A DNA stretch of 64,000 nucleotides, from positions 372,001 to 436,000 of the forward strand of contig OZ252093.1 in NCBI GenBank assembly GCA_965248175.1, read 5' to 3'. Origin of the DNA: VXPQ01 sp965248175 (GTDB lineage: Bacteria; Bacteroidota; Rhodothermia; Rhodothermales; VXPQ01). Under the pieces are notes generated by a model. It did no database searches. It was not told where the DNA came from and saw only the letters and a program-made list of their open reading frames with translations. The translations under genes and the position numbers were made by a program. The first letter of the stretch is position 1. Every line of letters begins with the position of its first letter. Positions 54,149 through 61,971 of this stretch are shown here, one piece after another.

Positions 54149-54448
54149 ATGAATCACTACTGGACGTGGAGCGGTACCTACTTCGGCTATCGCCACGACG
54201 ACCTTCTCTTCACGCACAACGGAAAATGCGTCGGCCGCTTTTCAGGAGATGAAGTGTACGGCCGCGATGGCCGTTACCTCGGCGAAGTTCAGAACGAGAA
54301 CCGTCTCATCACGAGTAGGAGTAAATCGAGTCGGCGCGGATCACCCCCGCCAAACGTCCGGGGCGCCGCTTATGCGCGCTACACAAGTTATGTTGGCTAC
54401 GTGATGTATGCGGGATACGAGGATTTCCCATCACCTGAGAGGTTCTAG
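54149..54448 (+). CDS. 4-fold beta-flower domain protein
   Basis: A 99-residue protein starting MNHYWTWSGTYFGYRHDDLL. It contains the repeating pattern THNGKCVGRFSGDEVYGRDGRYLGEV, then ENRLITSRSKSSRRGSPPP and YTSYVGYVMYAGYEDFPSPE, all typical of the 4-fold beta-flower family. The function is unknown; I recall no experiment. It starts one base after a mobile-element terminus and is followed after 20 bases by an abortive-infection gene, so the two may form a module. Confidence 0.75.
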   Translation: MNHYWTWSGTYFGYRHDDLLFTHNGKCVGRFSGDEVYGRDGRYLGEVQNENRLITSRSKSSRRGSPPPNVRGAAYARYTSYVGYVMYAGYEDFPSPERF

Positions 54449-54468
54449 CGCGTGATGCATGTAGACCT

Positions 54469-54947
54469 ATGGTGAAGTTGAAATACAAGGACATTCGTAT
54501 CATAGACAACGCCTTCGAAATGCACGGAGGCTATGTTCTCGACTTCTTGAATCGGACTTTCGCTCAGTTTTTCGATGATGAATTCGGCATCGACATAAAT
54601 GCTGACAAATACCGAGCGAACGGCACGTCGAAAGCGAACCGACTTCGGACCTTCCTGTCCTTGGAAGACGAATACACGGTGTCGAAAGTCTTGCGCGGGC
54701 TTTGGGCATATAGGGAAAGCCTTCCGGTACCAGAAGCACGGGGAGAGTCACAGCCGAAGGTTGACGTCAAGGCCCCGCTCTTCGACCTCATCAGTAGGAT
54801 TGAAGGGGGCGGTGCATCCCCGCGCACCGATGTGTTCGAGAAGTTTGCGGCAGACGAAACCCTAGAGGAGCTGATCGCTGCCATTGAGCGCGACGTTCAA
54901 GCGAACAAACCTGCTGCGGCGCTTGATCGTCTGCATACTTACAGTAT
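54469..54947 (+). pseudogene. Abortive-infection family protein, 5' part, cut by IS1595
   Basis: The first 159 residues of an abortive-infection-type protein (KYKDIRIIDNAFEMHGGYVLDFLNRTFAQFFDDEFGIDI, then TSKANRLRTFLSLEDEYTVSKVLRGLW and VFEKFAADETLEELIAAIERDV). IS1595 interrupts it at 54948. Joined with 56232-56535 it gives 783 bases, exactly 260 codons plus stop. Its N-terminus resembles the AbiJ-like front domain. As it stands the protein loses its C-terminal HEPN-like part. Confidence 0.8.
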
Positions 54948-56223
54948 GGGGATTATATAGATAGGTGAACGCCGGGTTTGGGGTCTCCGGGTGAATCGTT
55001 GCCTTTTCACCCTTCTCGCATGAACAACCGTGTCGCCTCGGCAATCGTCATTGCGCCGTATCGCGGATTCGAGCAATGGGCAATCTCCGGGGCGGTGGGG
55101 TCTCGCTTCGGCTTGTCTGGTTCGGGTTTCATCATGCTGCCAGATATGCCATGAGGTATTCCATGCCGCATGGCTTACTCCTGAAACATGTGTGAGGCAT
55201 GTACAGGGTCAAGTGATCAGGTCTTTGTACATAATGCGCTTGCCCACCAGACAGCCCGCCACGTGTTCCATCTGGTCGATGGTATCGAGGCCCCGGACAT
55301 TGTGCTTGCCGCAAAACTGGTTCACGTAGCGTTGCAGGTGTTTGTGCGACAGATGGTGATACACGCCGTTGACGCTCCGCTTCAACGTTGCCCAGAACGA
55401 TTCCACCCCGTTCGTATGGACCATACCGTTTACGTACTCCTTGACACTGTGTTGAACGCTCTCATGCTCGTACAGATACTTCAGCCCGACATAGCCCCGG
55501 TGATCGTCTGTATAGACCTTGGCGCCATATTCCATGTGGTCAAGCACGAAGCCTTGCAGCGTTTCGCCGGTGGTATTGTCTACAACCTTTGCGACAACCC
55601 GATTCGTGGCCCTGTCCTTCGCGCCTACGACCGCAGCCTTGCCTACCGGTCCGCGCCCCGCATGTAGTTTCTTCGATGCGTGCTTGTTCGCTTCCTTGCC
55701 GCCCACGTACGTTTCATCAACCTCTACCGGACCTTCAAACGCTTCGGCTATCGCAGGAGCGAACGCCTCGCGGATACGCTGGAGCATGAACCACGCCGTC
55801 GTTTGCGTTACCCCAATGTCCCGATGCAGTTTCATGCTCGAGATACCCTTCAAGCTGGTCATTTCAAGGTAGATGGCCCAAACCCACTTTTTCAGCGGCG
55901 CCTTGCTTGATTCCAACGCCGTTTTCGTGCGTACGGAAAACGTTCTGTTGCAATCCCTGCACCGGTAAGGCATCGTCTTGTGCGTTCCTTCGTATGTATC
56001 GGCTCCCTTGCAGCGCGGACAAAATCGACCATCGGGCCAAACAACCGCCTCGAACCAGCGTCGAGCAGCATCCTCATCGGGGAAACATTCTGCCAGTTCA
56101 ATGACCGTGATTCCGTTTCTGTGATTGCGTCCGGGCGCCCGATAAGCCATTTTCTTTTCCGATTTGTTTACTCTTTAGTACGTAACCGGCTCCCGAAAAG
56201 TTTCACCTATCTATATAATCCCC
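54948..56223 (-). mobile_element. IS1595-family insertion sequence, full length
   Basis: A 1276-bp element with inverted repeats GGGGATTATATAGATAGGTG at both ends and an exact 8-bp target duplication TACAGTAT (54940-54947 and 56224-56231). It carries one intact transposase. It is the source type for the fragments at 39240 and 53815, although its ends differ from the 39240 element. Confidence 0.95.
55209..56150 (-). CDS. IS1595-family transposase
   Basis: A 313-residue intact transposase. The N-terminal zinc ribbon CPRCKGADTYEGTHKTMPYRCRDC is followed by LKGISSMKLHRDIGVTQTTAWFMLQRIRE. The catalytic core has PVEVDETYVGGKEANKHASKK, KVYTDDHRGYVGLKYLYEHESV and a C-terminal HTNGVESFWATLKRSVNG, in DDN/E order. 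It ends DTIDQMEHVAGCLVGKRI. It moves the surrounding element and appears recently active, since the target duplication is perfect. Confidence 0.94.
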   Translation of the reverse strand: MAYRAPGRNHRNGITVIELAECFPDEDAARRWFEAVVWPDGRFCPRCKGADTYEGTHKTMPYRCRDCNRTFSVRTKTALESSKAPLKKWVWAIYLEMTSLKGISSMKLHRDIGVTQTTAWFMLQRIREAFAPAIAEAFEGPVEVDETYVGGKEANKHASKKLHAGRGPVGKAAVVGAKDRATNRVVAKVVDNTTGETLQGFVLDHMEYGAKVYTDDHRGYVGLKYLYEHESVQHSVKEYVNGMVHTNGVESFWATLKRSVNGVYHHLSHKHLQRYVNQFCGKHNVRGLDTIDQMEHVAGCLVGKRIMYKDLIT

Positions 56224-56231
56224 TACAGTAT

Positions 56232-56535
56232 GAAGAAAACGGCGCACTTGATCGAAAAACATGGTGGGACGTGTAACCGCGATGACCCACTTCACAGCCG
56301 CATGGGGAAGTATATCAAGCTACTTGAGGAGAACCGCCAGCTCCGCGAAATTAGCAAGCGCACTCTGAAGAGCGGTATCAGCATCTTCGAGAGCTTCAAT
56401 GATGTGCGGAACAACGAGTCGTTCGCACATGATAACGATATCGTAGACCAAGCGGAAGCTCGTTACATTTTCGACTCAATCACTGCCTTATTGCGGTTCA
56501 TCAAGACCATTGAAGCAGAGAAGTTCGGCAGGTAA
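56232..56535 (+). pseudogene. Abortive-infection family protein, 3' part
   Basis: The distal 100 residues of the gene cut at 54947. It reads KKTAHLIEKHGGTCNRDDPL, then KRTLKSGISIFESFNDVRNNESFAHDNDIVDQAEARYIFDS. RNNESFAH carries the R-N-x4-H pattern of HEPN-type ribonuclease domains found at the end of Abi_C proteins. It has no start codon of its own apart from an in-frame ATG at 56230. Confidence 0.8.
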
Positions 56536-56542
56536 ACAGAAA

Positions 56543-56646
56543 TGGCCCGTAAAAGTTGGACACTTTTTTCGTGTATTTAAGTGTAGTGTCGCGTCGGGTC
56601 ATGCCGCTTTGGCGAGCGGTTTTCGTTGGTGGAATACGTCGTCGGA
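56543..56646 (-). mobile_element. IS3-family right-end remnant
   Basis: The first 100 bases match the right end of the IS3 element at 60471, including the last 14 codons of orfB (DDVFHQRKPLAKAA and stop on the minus strand). It is truncated abruptly after GTCGTCGG. It fills the gap between the abortive-infection gene and the repeated element. Confidence 0.8.
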
Positions 56647-56808
56647 CGCAGATGTTGCGGAGCGCAGCGGCTGCGGACGTACAGACGATAGCCGCTGCGC
56701 TGATTGCTGTGATCAACTCGCTTCCCTGTGGCGTAGAGCGCGTACAACTCTACCGGGCGGTGCAGAATGTGACTATTGCAGCGAAGGATACCTTGACGAG
56801 GAATAGGT

Positions 56809-56920
56809 GTTTGCGCGTAAACATTGAGGGTGTTTCCGATCCCTATAAGGGGTATACTCCGGTCGGTCGCAAAGCCAAGATTACCGCCTTATTTTAATGC
56901 CAACTTGCTGTCGTTTTACA
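56809..56920 (-). mobile_element. 112-bp repeated element end, inverted copy left of the reverse transcriptase
   Basis: The stretch from palindrome GTTTGCGCGTAAAC to the terminus ending GCTGTCGTTTTACA is nearly identical in reverse to 59119-59230. Both copies are 112 bases. In this orientation it encodes VNIEGVSDPYKGYTPVGRKA and a stop. Upstream sequence (56735-56790) also resembles 47400-47440, so more of the element survives here. Confidence 0.82.
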
Positions 56921-56954
56921 CGGTCGTGCGGCCGTGATTTGATGGGGACTGACG

Positions 56955-58052
56955 ATGAAAATGAGCCAACTCGCGAGCCTGCGAAACCTAGAGCTGGCTT
57001 GGCGGCGAATAACAACGGGCGGCAATTATCAGTACAAGAATCTCTACCGTAGCATCTACTACGCTTACGAGGTTGCGCTCGACGCGAACTTGCGGGATCT
57101 CCGCCAACGGCTGTTAGGTGGCGCTTTCGAAGCTTGTAACCCAGAACGAATCTACCTTCCAAAGGCCTCGGGGCTGCATCGCCCGCTGGCGTTGTTGAAT
57201 ATCGAGGACCAGATTGTTCTACAGGCATTCGCGAATCTCGCCGCGAAGCGGATGCAGTCTCGTCGCTCGGAGCTACAGTTCAAGGCCGTCTATAGCAATA
57301 TTCTGGAGCAACCCGACAGCATCTTTTTTTTTCGCCGTTGGCAGAAAACTTATAGCGCTTTCCAGCAGCAAATCAAGATACACTACAAGACAGGCATGCG
57401 CTGGGTCGGAGACTTCGACCTTGCGGCCTTTTACGACACGATCTCCCACGAACTCTTGCTTCGGACGATCTACCCCCGCACAACCAACGCTGATCTCGAC
57501 TGGATAGAACAGTGCTTACGGACGTGGAGCTCTGACCAAGCGGCATCGGGTCACGGCCACGGGTTGCCGCAGGGGCCCTTGGCCTCTGACTTTCTCGCCG
57601 AGTGCTTCTTGCTCCCCATCGATCATGCGCTACAAAACCAACCTGGATATATGCGGTATGTCGACGATGTGCGCCTCTTTGGTACCACCGAAGACGAGGT
57701 ACGAGCAAATCTGATCGAGCTCGAACGGCACTGCCGGGAACGGGGACTCATTCCCCAGACTGGCAAGTTCGCCATCAAGCGCGCGCAAAGCGTCAAAGAA
57801 GCGATGGGCATGCTACCCAGCATTTCGGACCCACAACACGAGGGAACCGGCAGGGAGAAGATGGATAGAGAACAGGCTCGCCGCTCTTTTCTATCATCGA
57901 TCGGCGGGAAGCCATATCGCGTCACAGACAAAACGCGGCTCCGATACGTGCTATTTCGAGCCGAGCCCGACACTGATCTGCTTAAACAGGTGCTGCGCCT
58001 AATCCCGCGCCATCCAGAGCAGGCTGACGTGTTTTTCGTATATCTCGGGTGA
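56955..58052 (+). pseudogene. AbiA-like reverse transcriptase, N-terminal RT part
   Basis: A 365-residue reverse-transcriptase domain. The conserved blocks are clear: IYLPKASGLHRPLALLNIEDQIVLQA near residue 70, catalytic GDFDLAAFYDTISHELL near 153, GLPQGPLASDFLAECFL near 203 and YVDD at 235-238. It lacks group II intron maturase or endonuclease domains and a retron-type RNA is not seen. The frame stops at TGA 58050 but continues in the same frame beyond, where a Trp (TGG) would restore a 699-residue protein of AbiA-type layout. Such RTs act in phage defence. It lies between inverted element ends and starts 34 bases from one. Confidence 0.8.
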
Positions 58053-59054
58053 TTTGGCTACAGGAGGCCGATTGAGCGCCTGTGCCTCAGCCTTGTGCGG
58101 GAGAACCCTTATCCGTATGTCAGGGGTGAGGCATGGCATGTATTGGCCAGGTATCGTCGGGAGGCACGCTCGATGGTAGCCGTCGACCCACGTGAGCTCA
58201 CGACGCAGGCGATCAAAATTGCCAAAGGGGAGACACAGGAGAATTTCGTCGAACGATGGGGCGCCTGTCACTTTCTTTGCGTATCCGAGGACCTCACTTC
58301 GGCTCGACATAGCAGGTACCTGAGGTACCAGGCACCGCTTCTGCAGTCGTTGCTCGCCCCGGTGCTCCCGGACGCCGCGTTCACCAAGGGAGAAGTTGTG
58401 GAGACCTACCTCGGTCGAACCTTACCGGAACCCGGGCTATCAGTGTGCCCAGTGCTCCATGAGCGTGGCCTGACACCCAGAACCTTCGGCTTCAAAATCA
58501 ATCAGCTTCCCTCACAGGTCGCCAATACGCTGCGGGAACTTGGCGTCGTATCGGCACCCGCGCCCAGGGTCGATCCGATCGCCGAGATTCTTCACCGCCG
58601 CTATGGGACTCACCGCGACAAGTCGTGGCACAAGCTGCTGTGGGCAGAATACGTTCACGCGCTTGGTCTTCTGAAGCAGGCCGAAGCTGCGTTCGCGGGC
58701 GGCCACTCTCACTGGCTGGCCTGCCAGAATTCATTCAATCAGACCGTCTTCCTAGTGCTCCAGCGCCACTTGCAGGCGACCAATCATGCTGGTGCCTGTA
58801 CGACGGTCGATAAGAATGGTCAGCTCGTGAATTTCGGAGTCACTCTTGATCCTAATGGACCCTTCTCGAAGAACTGTGGGAGAATCGCCGACTGTTTCCG
58901 CGAGATGAATACGCGCCGGAATCACCTGCCAGTCTCGCATCCCTATAAAAAGAAGACAGCAACACAATCCCAGTATCTGAAAGCACAGGAGAGGAACCGC
59001 TTCGTCAGCCAACTTCGAGGCGCCTACCAAGATGTTGTTGGGCTTATGCCGTAG
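58053..59054 (+). pseudogene. Same RT protein, helical and HEPN-like C-terminal part
   Basis: This segment continues in the same frame directly after the TGA: FGYRRPIERLCLSLVRENPY, then a HEAT-like helical region and a final domain. The end carries REMNTRRNHLPVSHPY, an R-N-x5-H pattern near residue 655 of the read-through protein, matching HEPN ribonuclease motifs. If translated separately it would start at the ATG at 58095. RT plus helical linker plus HEPN is the layout of AbiA-type abortive-infection proteins. Loss of this part would probably inactivate defence. Confidence 0.75.
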
Positions 59055-59118
59055 TAGAAATGTTACAGTAGAGCCCGTTTGGAGAACAGCGTAGACTGGG
59101 CGCAGAGGGAAAGAGGGT

Positions 59119-59547
59119 TGTAAAACGACAGCAAGTTGGCATTAAAATAAGGCGGTAATCTTGGCTTTGCGACCGACCGGAGTATACCCCTTATAGGGAT
59201 CGGAAACACCCTCAATGTTTACGCGCAAACATCAAGGTGCAGATGTGCCGCGCCAGACTCTCGGCCGCATCCTTGAGCAGCTTATGCAGCGTGGCAGACG
59301 CTCTACGCCGAAGTCGATCTGACCGACGTGATCGTGGATCTGGTGAAGCAGGGTCATTATTCGGGCGTCTCGGTCGCGATTTTCGGGCCGACGCATCCGG
59401 GCAATCCGAAACTGGACCATCACTATCTGTCGAAATGGCGTGACAGAACGGCATAGCCTTGGCCATTTGCAAAGCTAACTGTTTTCCACCTCAGTTATTT
59501 AGTGACAAAGTCTTGTCGTTTCAGTGCCAACTTGCTGTCGTTTTACA
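59119..59547 (+). mobile_element. 429-bp mini-element with terminal inverted repeats
   Basis: It begins TGTAAAACGACAGCAAGTTG and ends with the exact reverse complement (23 bases). The left 112 bases match the ends at 56809 and 51459; the right part matches 47534-47827. It has no transposase. The junction between halves is the GTTTACGCGCAAAC palindrome. Near the right end a second TTGTCGTTTCA copy is spaced about 18 bases from the terminal one, as in the multiple terminal repeats of IS21-type elements. The flanking bases show no clear target duplication. Confidence 0.75.
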
Positions 59548-60266
59548 GCCCCCGAGGAGGTACAGCACTCGTAGCGGGGATCCCCTGCCACCACGACCTC
59601 GAGCGAGGACACCGGGACGAAGAGTCGGCCATCGCCGACCACAATCGCGCCGCGAATCATCGCGTCGGCCTCGTAACTCCAGCGCACGCAACCGGTGCCC
59701 AGATCGAGGGCCAGCACTTCGCCGAAGGGTCCGGCCACCAGCGCGGCGTCCCCGGCGACCGTGGGCGATGTGCGCATGTTGGCGCCGCCCGGGAATGCGA
59801 AGGCCCACGGTAACAAGAGATTCGGCACGTCGGAAGCGTTCAGGCCCGCCCGCTCGGACGACTGATAGCCTGTGCCTGCGAGGTTCCCGGCGAAACCCAT
59901 CCACGACACGCTGGTCGGATCGAGACCGGTCCAGGCGGGGTCGGCGCATAGGGTGGACTCGGGCAGGCCTCCCGCCGAGAAGCTCCTGCGGGTCAGGTAC
60001 TCCGCCACCTGGATCCGCTGCTCCGGCGTCAGTTTCGAGCCCTCCGCCCGCATCACCCCGTCCTCGAGGGTCGCGACGATGGCCCGTGGGGAAAGCTGTG
60101 CGAGGAGTCCGGCCCCCAGAGTACGCTCGGTGCCCGCGGGCGTGTGACAACTGGCGCACCTCTCCGCGAAGAGCTCTTCCCCTTCCTGGGCGGGGATAGG
60201 GGTGCATGCGGCCATTGAAGCCACGGCCATGATGGCCATCGTGACGAGGATGCTGCGAGAGGTCAT
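59548..60266 (-). pseudogene. Cytochrome c / PQQ-propeller dehydrogenase, 5' part
   Basis: The first 240 residues of an exported quinoprotein. The signal or lipoprotein segment MTSRSILVTMAIMAVASMAACT is followed by a c-type cytochrome domain (EELFAERCASCHTPAG with the CxxCH heme site, then MRAEGSKLTPEQRIQVAEYLTRRSF). A PQQ-type beta-propeller begins (GTGCVRWSYEADAMIRGAIVVGDGRLFV). The gene is cut by the mini-element at 59547, losing most of the propeller. Its GC-rich style differs from the neighbouring defence genes. Confidence 0.78.
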
Positions 60267-60414
60267 GGGGGCTGTCGTCTATCCGGCCTGTTGGTGCGGC
60301 CTGTCTTGCGCCGCTGGCCCGTGTGGAGATACGCGGATCGGGTCCATATCGGTTCCGGAAGAAAGAAACTGCCGTCCGTCGTTCCAATGGAGCAAAAAGA
60401 GACCCCAAAAACAG

Positions 60415-60467
60415 GCCGCCTGATCACGCGCCAGAGACGCCAAGTGTCGGGTAAATACTAAACTTAG
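60415..60467. repeat. REP-like repeat, copy 2
   Basis: The inverted match to 40219-40273, with GCCTGATCACGCGCC and GTGTCGGGTAAATACTAAAC. It abuts the right end of the IS3 element at 60471. Confidence 0.7.
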
Positions 60468-60527
60468 AAATGGTCCGAAAAAACTGGACAGTTTTTTTTG
60501 CGTTTTTAAGTGTACTGTCGCGTCGGG

Positions 60528-61532
60528 TTATGCCGCTTTGGGCAGCGGTTTTCGTTTGTAGAATACGTCGTCGGGGGTCCGGTTGTCAAGTCCCTGGTGA
60601 GGCCGCTCTTCGTTGAAGTAGCGCAGGTAATCGGCAATCCCCTTCCCGGCCTCGCTCACCGTCTCGTACGCGCGCCGGTAGACTTCTTCCTGCTTGAGGC
60701 TGCGCCAGAGGCGCTCCACGTACACGTTATCGAGCCAGCGGCCCTTGCCGTCCATAGAGATGCGCACGCCATGCTCCTTGAGCGCACCGGTGAACGCCTC
60801 GGAGGTAAACTGCGCTCCCTGATCGGTATTGAAGACCTCAGGTGCACCGTAGCGGACAATGGCTTCTTCCATCGCTTCGACGCAAAAGGCGGCGTCCATC
60901 GTGTTCGATAGCCGGTGGGCGAGCACCTTGCGGCTATACCAGTCGATCACGGCCACAAGATAAAGAAAGCCCTTCGCCATAGGGATGTACGTAATGTCCG
61001 CCGCATAGACCTGCCGGGGTCTCGTCACCTTCATGCCTCTGAGCAGATAAGGATAAATCCTGTGCCCTTCTCCCGGAGACGACGTGCGGCGCTTGGGGTA
61101 AATGGCCCTAAGGCCCATCAGGCGCATGAGGCGAACGACGCGGCTTCTGGCGACACGGACGCCTCGCGCCTCGAGCATGCTCTTTATCGTGCGCGATCCG
61201 CTCGTGGGGCGTTCCATGTAGAGCCTGTCGATCTCTTTCATCACGGTAAGGTTCTCTTCGCTCTCTGCGCGAGGGGTATAGTAGGCCGTCGAACGACTCA
61301 ACGACAAGAGCCTCGACTGGCGAACCACGGGCATGGTATGGGCGCGATCTATCCTCGCCCGGCGCTCGACTATCGGTCTCGACCGAGCGCCTTCGATAAA
61401 AAATCCTTCTCCATCGACAACTCTCCGATCTTCGCGTGAAGCACCTTTATCCGGTCGTCGCGCTCGTCCGGAGCGCCGCCGCGGCCTCGGGTGAAAGCCT
61501 CCTCGGCGGTCTCTACCAGCTGCTTCTTCCAC
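60528..61532 (-). CDS. IS3 transposase, orfB (integrase domain)
   Basis: A 334-residue frame whose real start is reached by frameshift from orfA. It has the HTH_21-like region (MKEIDRLYMERPTSGSRTIKSMLEARG) and a DDE integrase core: VYAADITYIPMAKGFLYLVAVIDWYSRKVLAHRLS, VFNTDQGAQFTSEAFTGAL and a final NVYVERLWRSLKQEEVYRRAYE. The overlap with orfA (61370-61532) is consistent with programmed -1 frameshifting, the usual IS3 arrangement. It appears intact. Confidence 0.92.
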   Translation of the reverse strand: MEEAAGRDRRGGFHPRPRRRSGRARRPDKGASREDRRVVDGEGFFIEGARSRPIVERRARIDRAHTMPVVRQSRLLSLSRSTAYYTPRAESEENLTVMKEIDRLYMERPTSGSRTIKSMLEARGVRVARSRVVRLMRLMGLRAIYPKRRTSSPGEGHRIYPYLLRGMKVTRPRQVYAADITYIPMAKGFLYLVAVIDWYSRKVLAHRLSNTMDAAFCVEAMEEAIVRYGAPEVFNTDQGAQFTSEAFTGALKEHGVRISMDGKGRWLDNVYVERLWRSLKQEEVYRRAYETVSEAGKGIADYLRYFNEERPHQGLDNRTPDDVFYKRKPLPKAA

Positions 61533-61663
61533 GATTGTATCTGGTTCGGGTGCACCTCGAAGCGCTCGGCGAGTTCGGCCAGCGTACGGTCGCCGCGAAC
61601 GGCGGCGAGGGCTACCTTCGCCTTGAACGAAGGACTATGGGTTCTGCGTGTGCGTCTTGACAT
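61370..61663 (-). CDS. IS3 transposase, orfA (helix-turn-helix)
   Basis: A 97-residue protein starting MSRRTRRTHSPSFKAKVALAAVRGDRTLAELAERFEVHPNQIQSWKKQLVETAEEAF, with a C-terminal leucine-zipper-like helix (IKVLHAKIGELSMEKDFLSKALG). It binds the element ends and is fused to orfB by frameshift. The same start is present in the remnant at 47248. Confidence 0.93.
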   Translation of the reverse strand: MSRRTRRTHSPSFKAKVALAAVRGDRTLAELAERFEVHPNQIQSWKKQLVETAEEAFTRGRGGAPDERDDRIKVLHAKIGELSMEKDFLSKALGRDR

Positions 61664-61750
61664 GGGTCTCGTCGGGTTAGATTGTATCGAAACAAGGTCG
61701 CAACACTACACCTTAAATTCCCCGGAAATCTGTCCAATCAACCCGAACCA

Positions 61751-61971
61751 CCTCTGTCTGTACAAGCTTAGCACCCACCCGACACACGGGCTCCCCGCCT
61801 CGCGATCAGGCACCTTGCTTTGCAGTCTCCTCCCACACCACCCCACCCCTGCATAACACCATCCAAAACAGTTCCCAACTGATTCAATCGTCATTATACA
61901 AACGACTTCAGATCAGTTACTTACTGACCCATCATACGTAAAGAGTGACGCGCCCCGGGTAAACCACCCCC
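61751..61971. other. Intergenic stretch with REP-like copy 3
   Basis: The first 60 bases resemble the REP-like repeat (CCCGACACACGGGC, CGATCAGGC). The remainder has no recognised gene. It separates the IS3 element from arsS. Confidence 0.5.

Larger units (their letters stand above)
60471..61750 (-). mobile_element. IS3-family insertion sequence
   Basis: A 1280-bp element with imperfect inverted ends (TGGTCCGAAAAAACTGGACA at one end; TGGTTCGGGTTGATTGGACA read from the other). It encodes overlapping orfA and orfB. No 3-4 bp target duplication is evident. REP-like repeats lie on both sides in inverted orientation. Fragments of the same element occur at 40279, 47161 and 56543. Confidence 0.9.

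Noticed and set aside
58050..58052. TGA read as tryptophan by the whole organism
   Set aside because: TGA is used as the normal stop in many intact genes of the window, for example in the TGATG and ATGA overlaps.
56955..58052. Group II intron or retron
   Set aside because: No maturase or endonuclease domain, no intron domain V-like structure and no retron ncRNA could be seen; the YVDD context and HEPN tail fit Abi-type RTs better.
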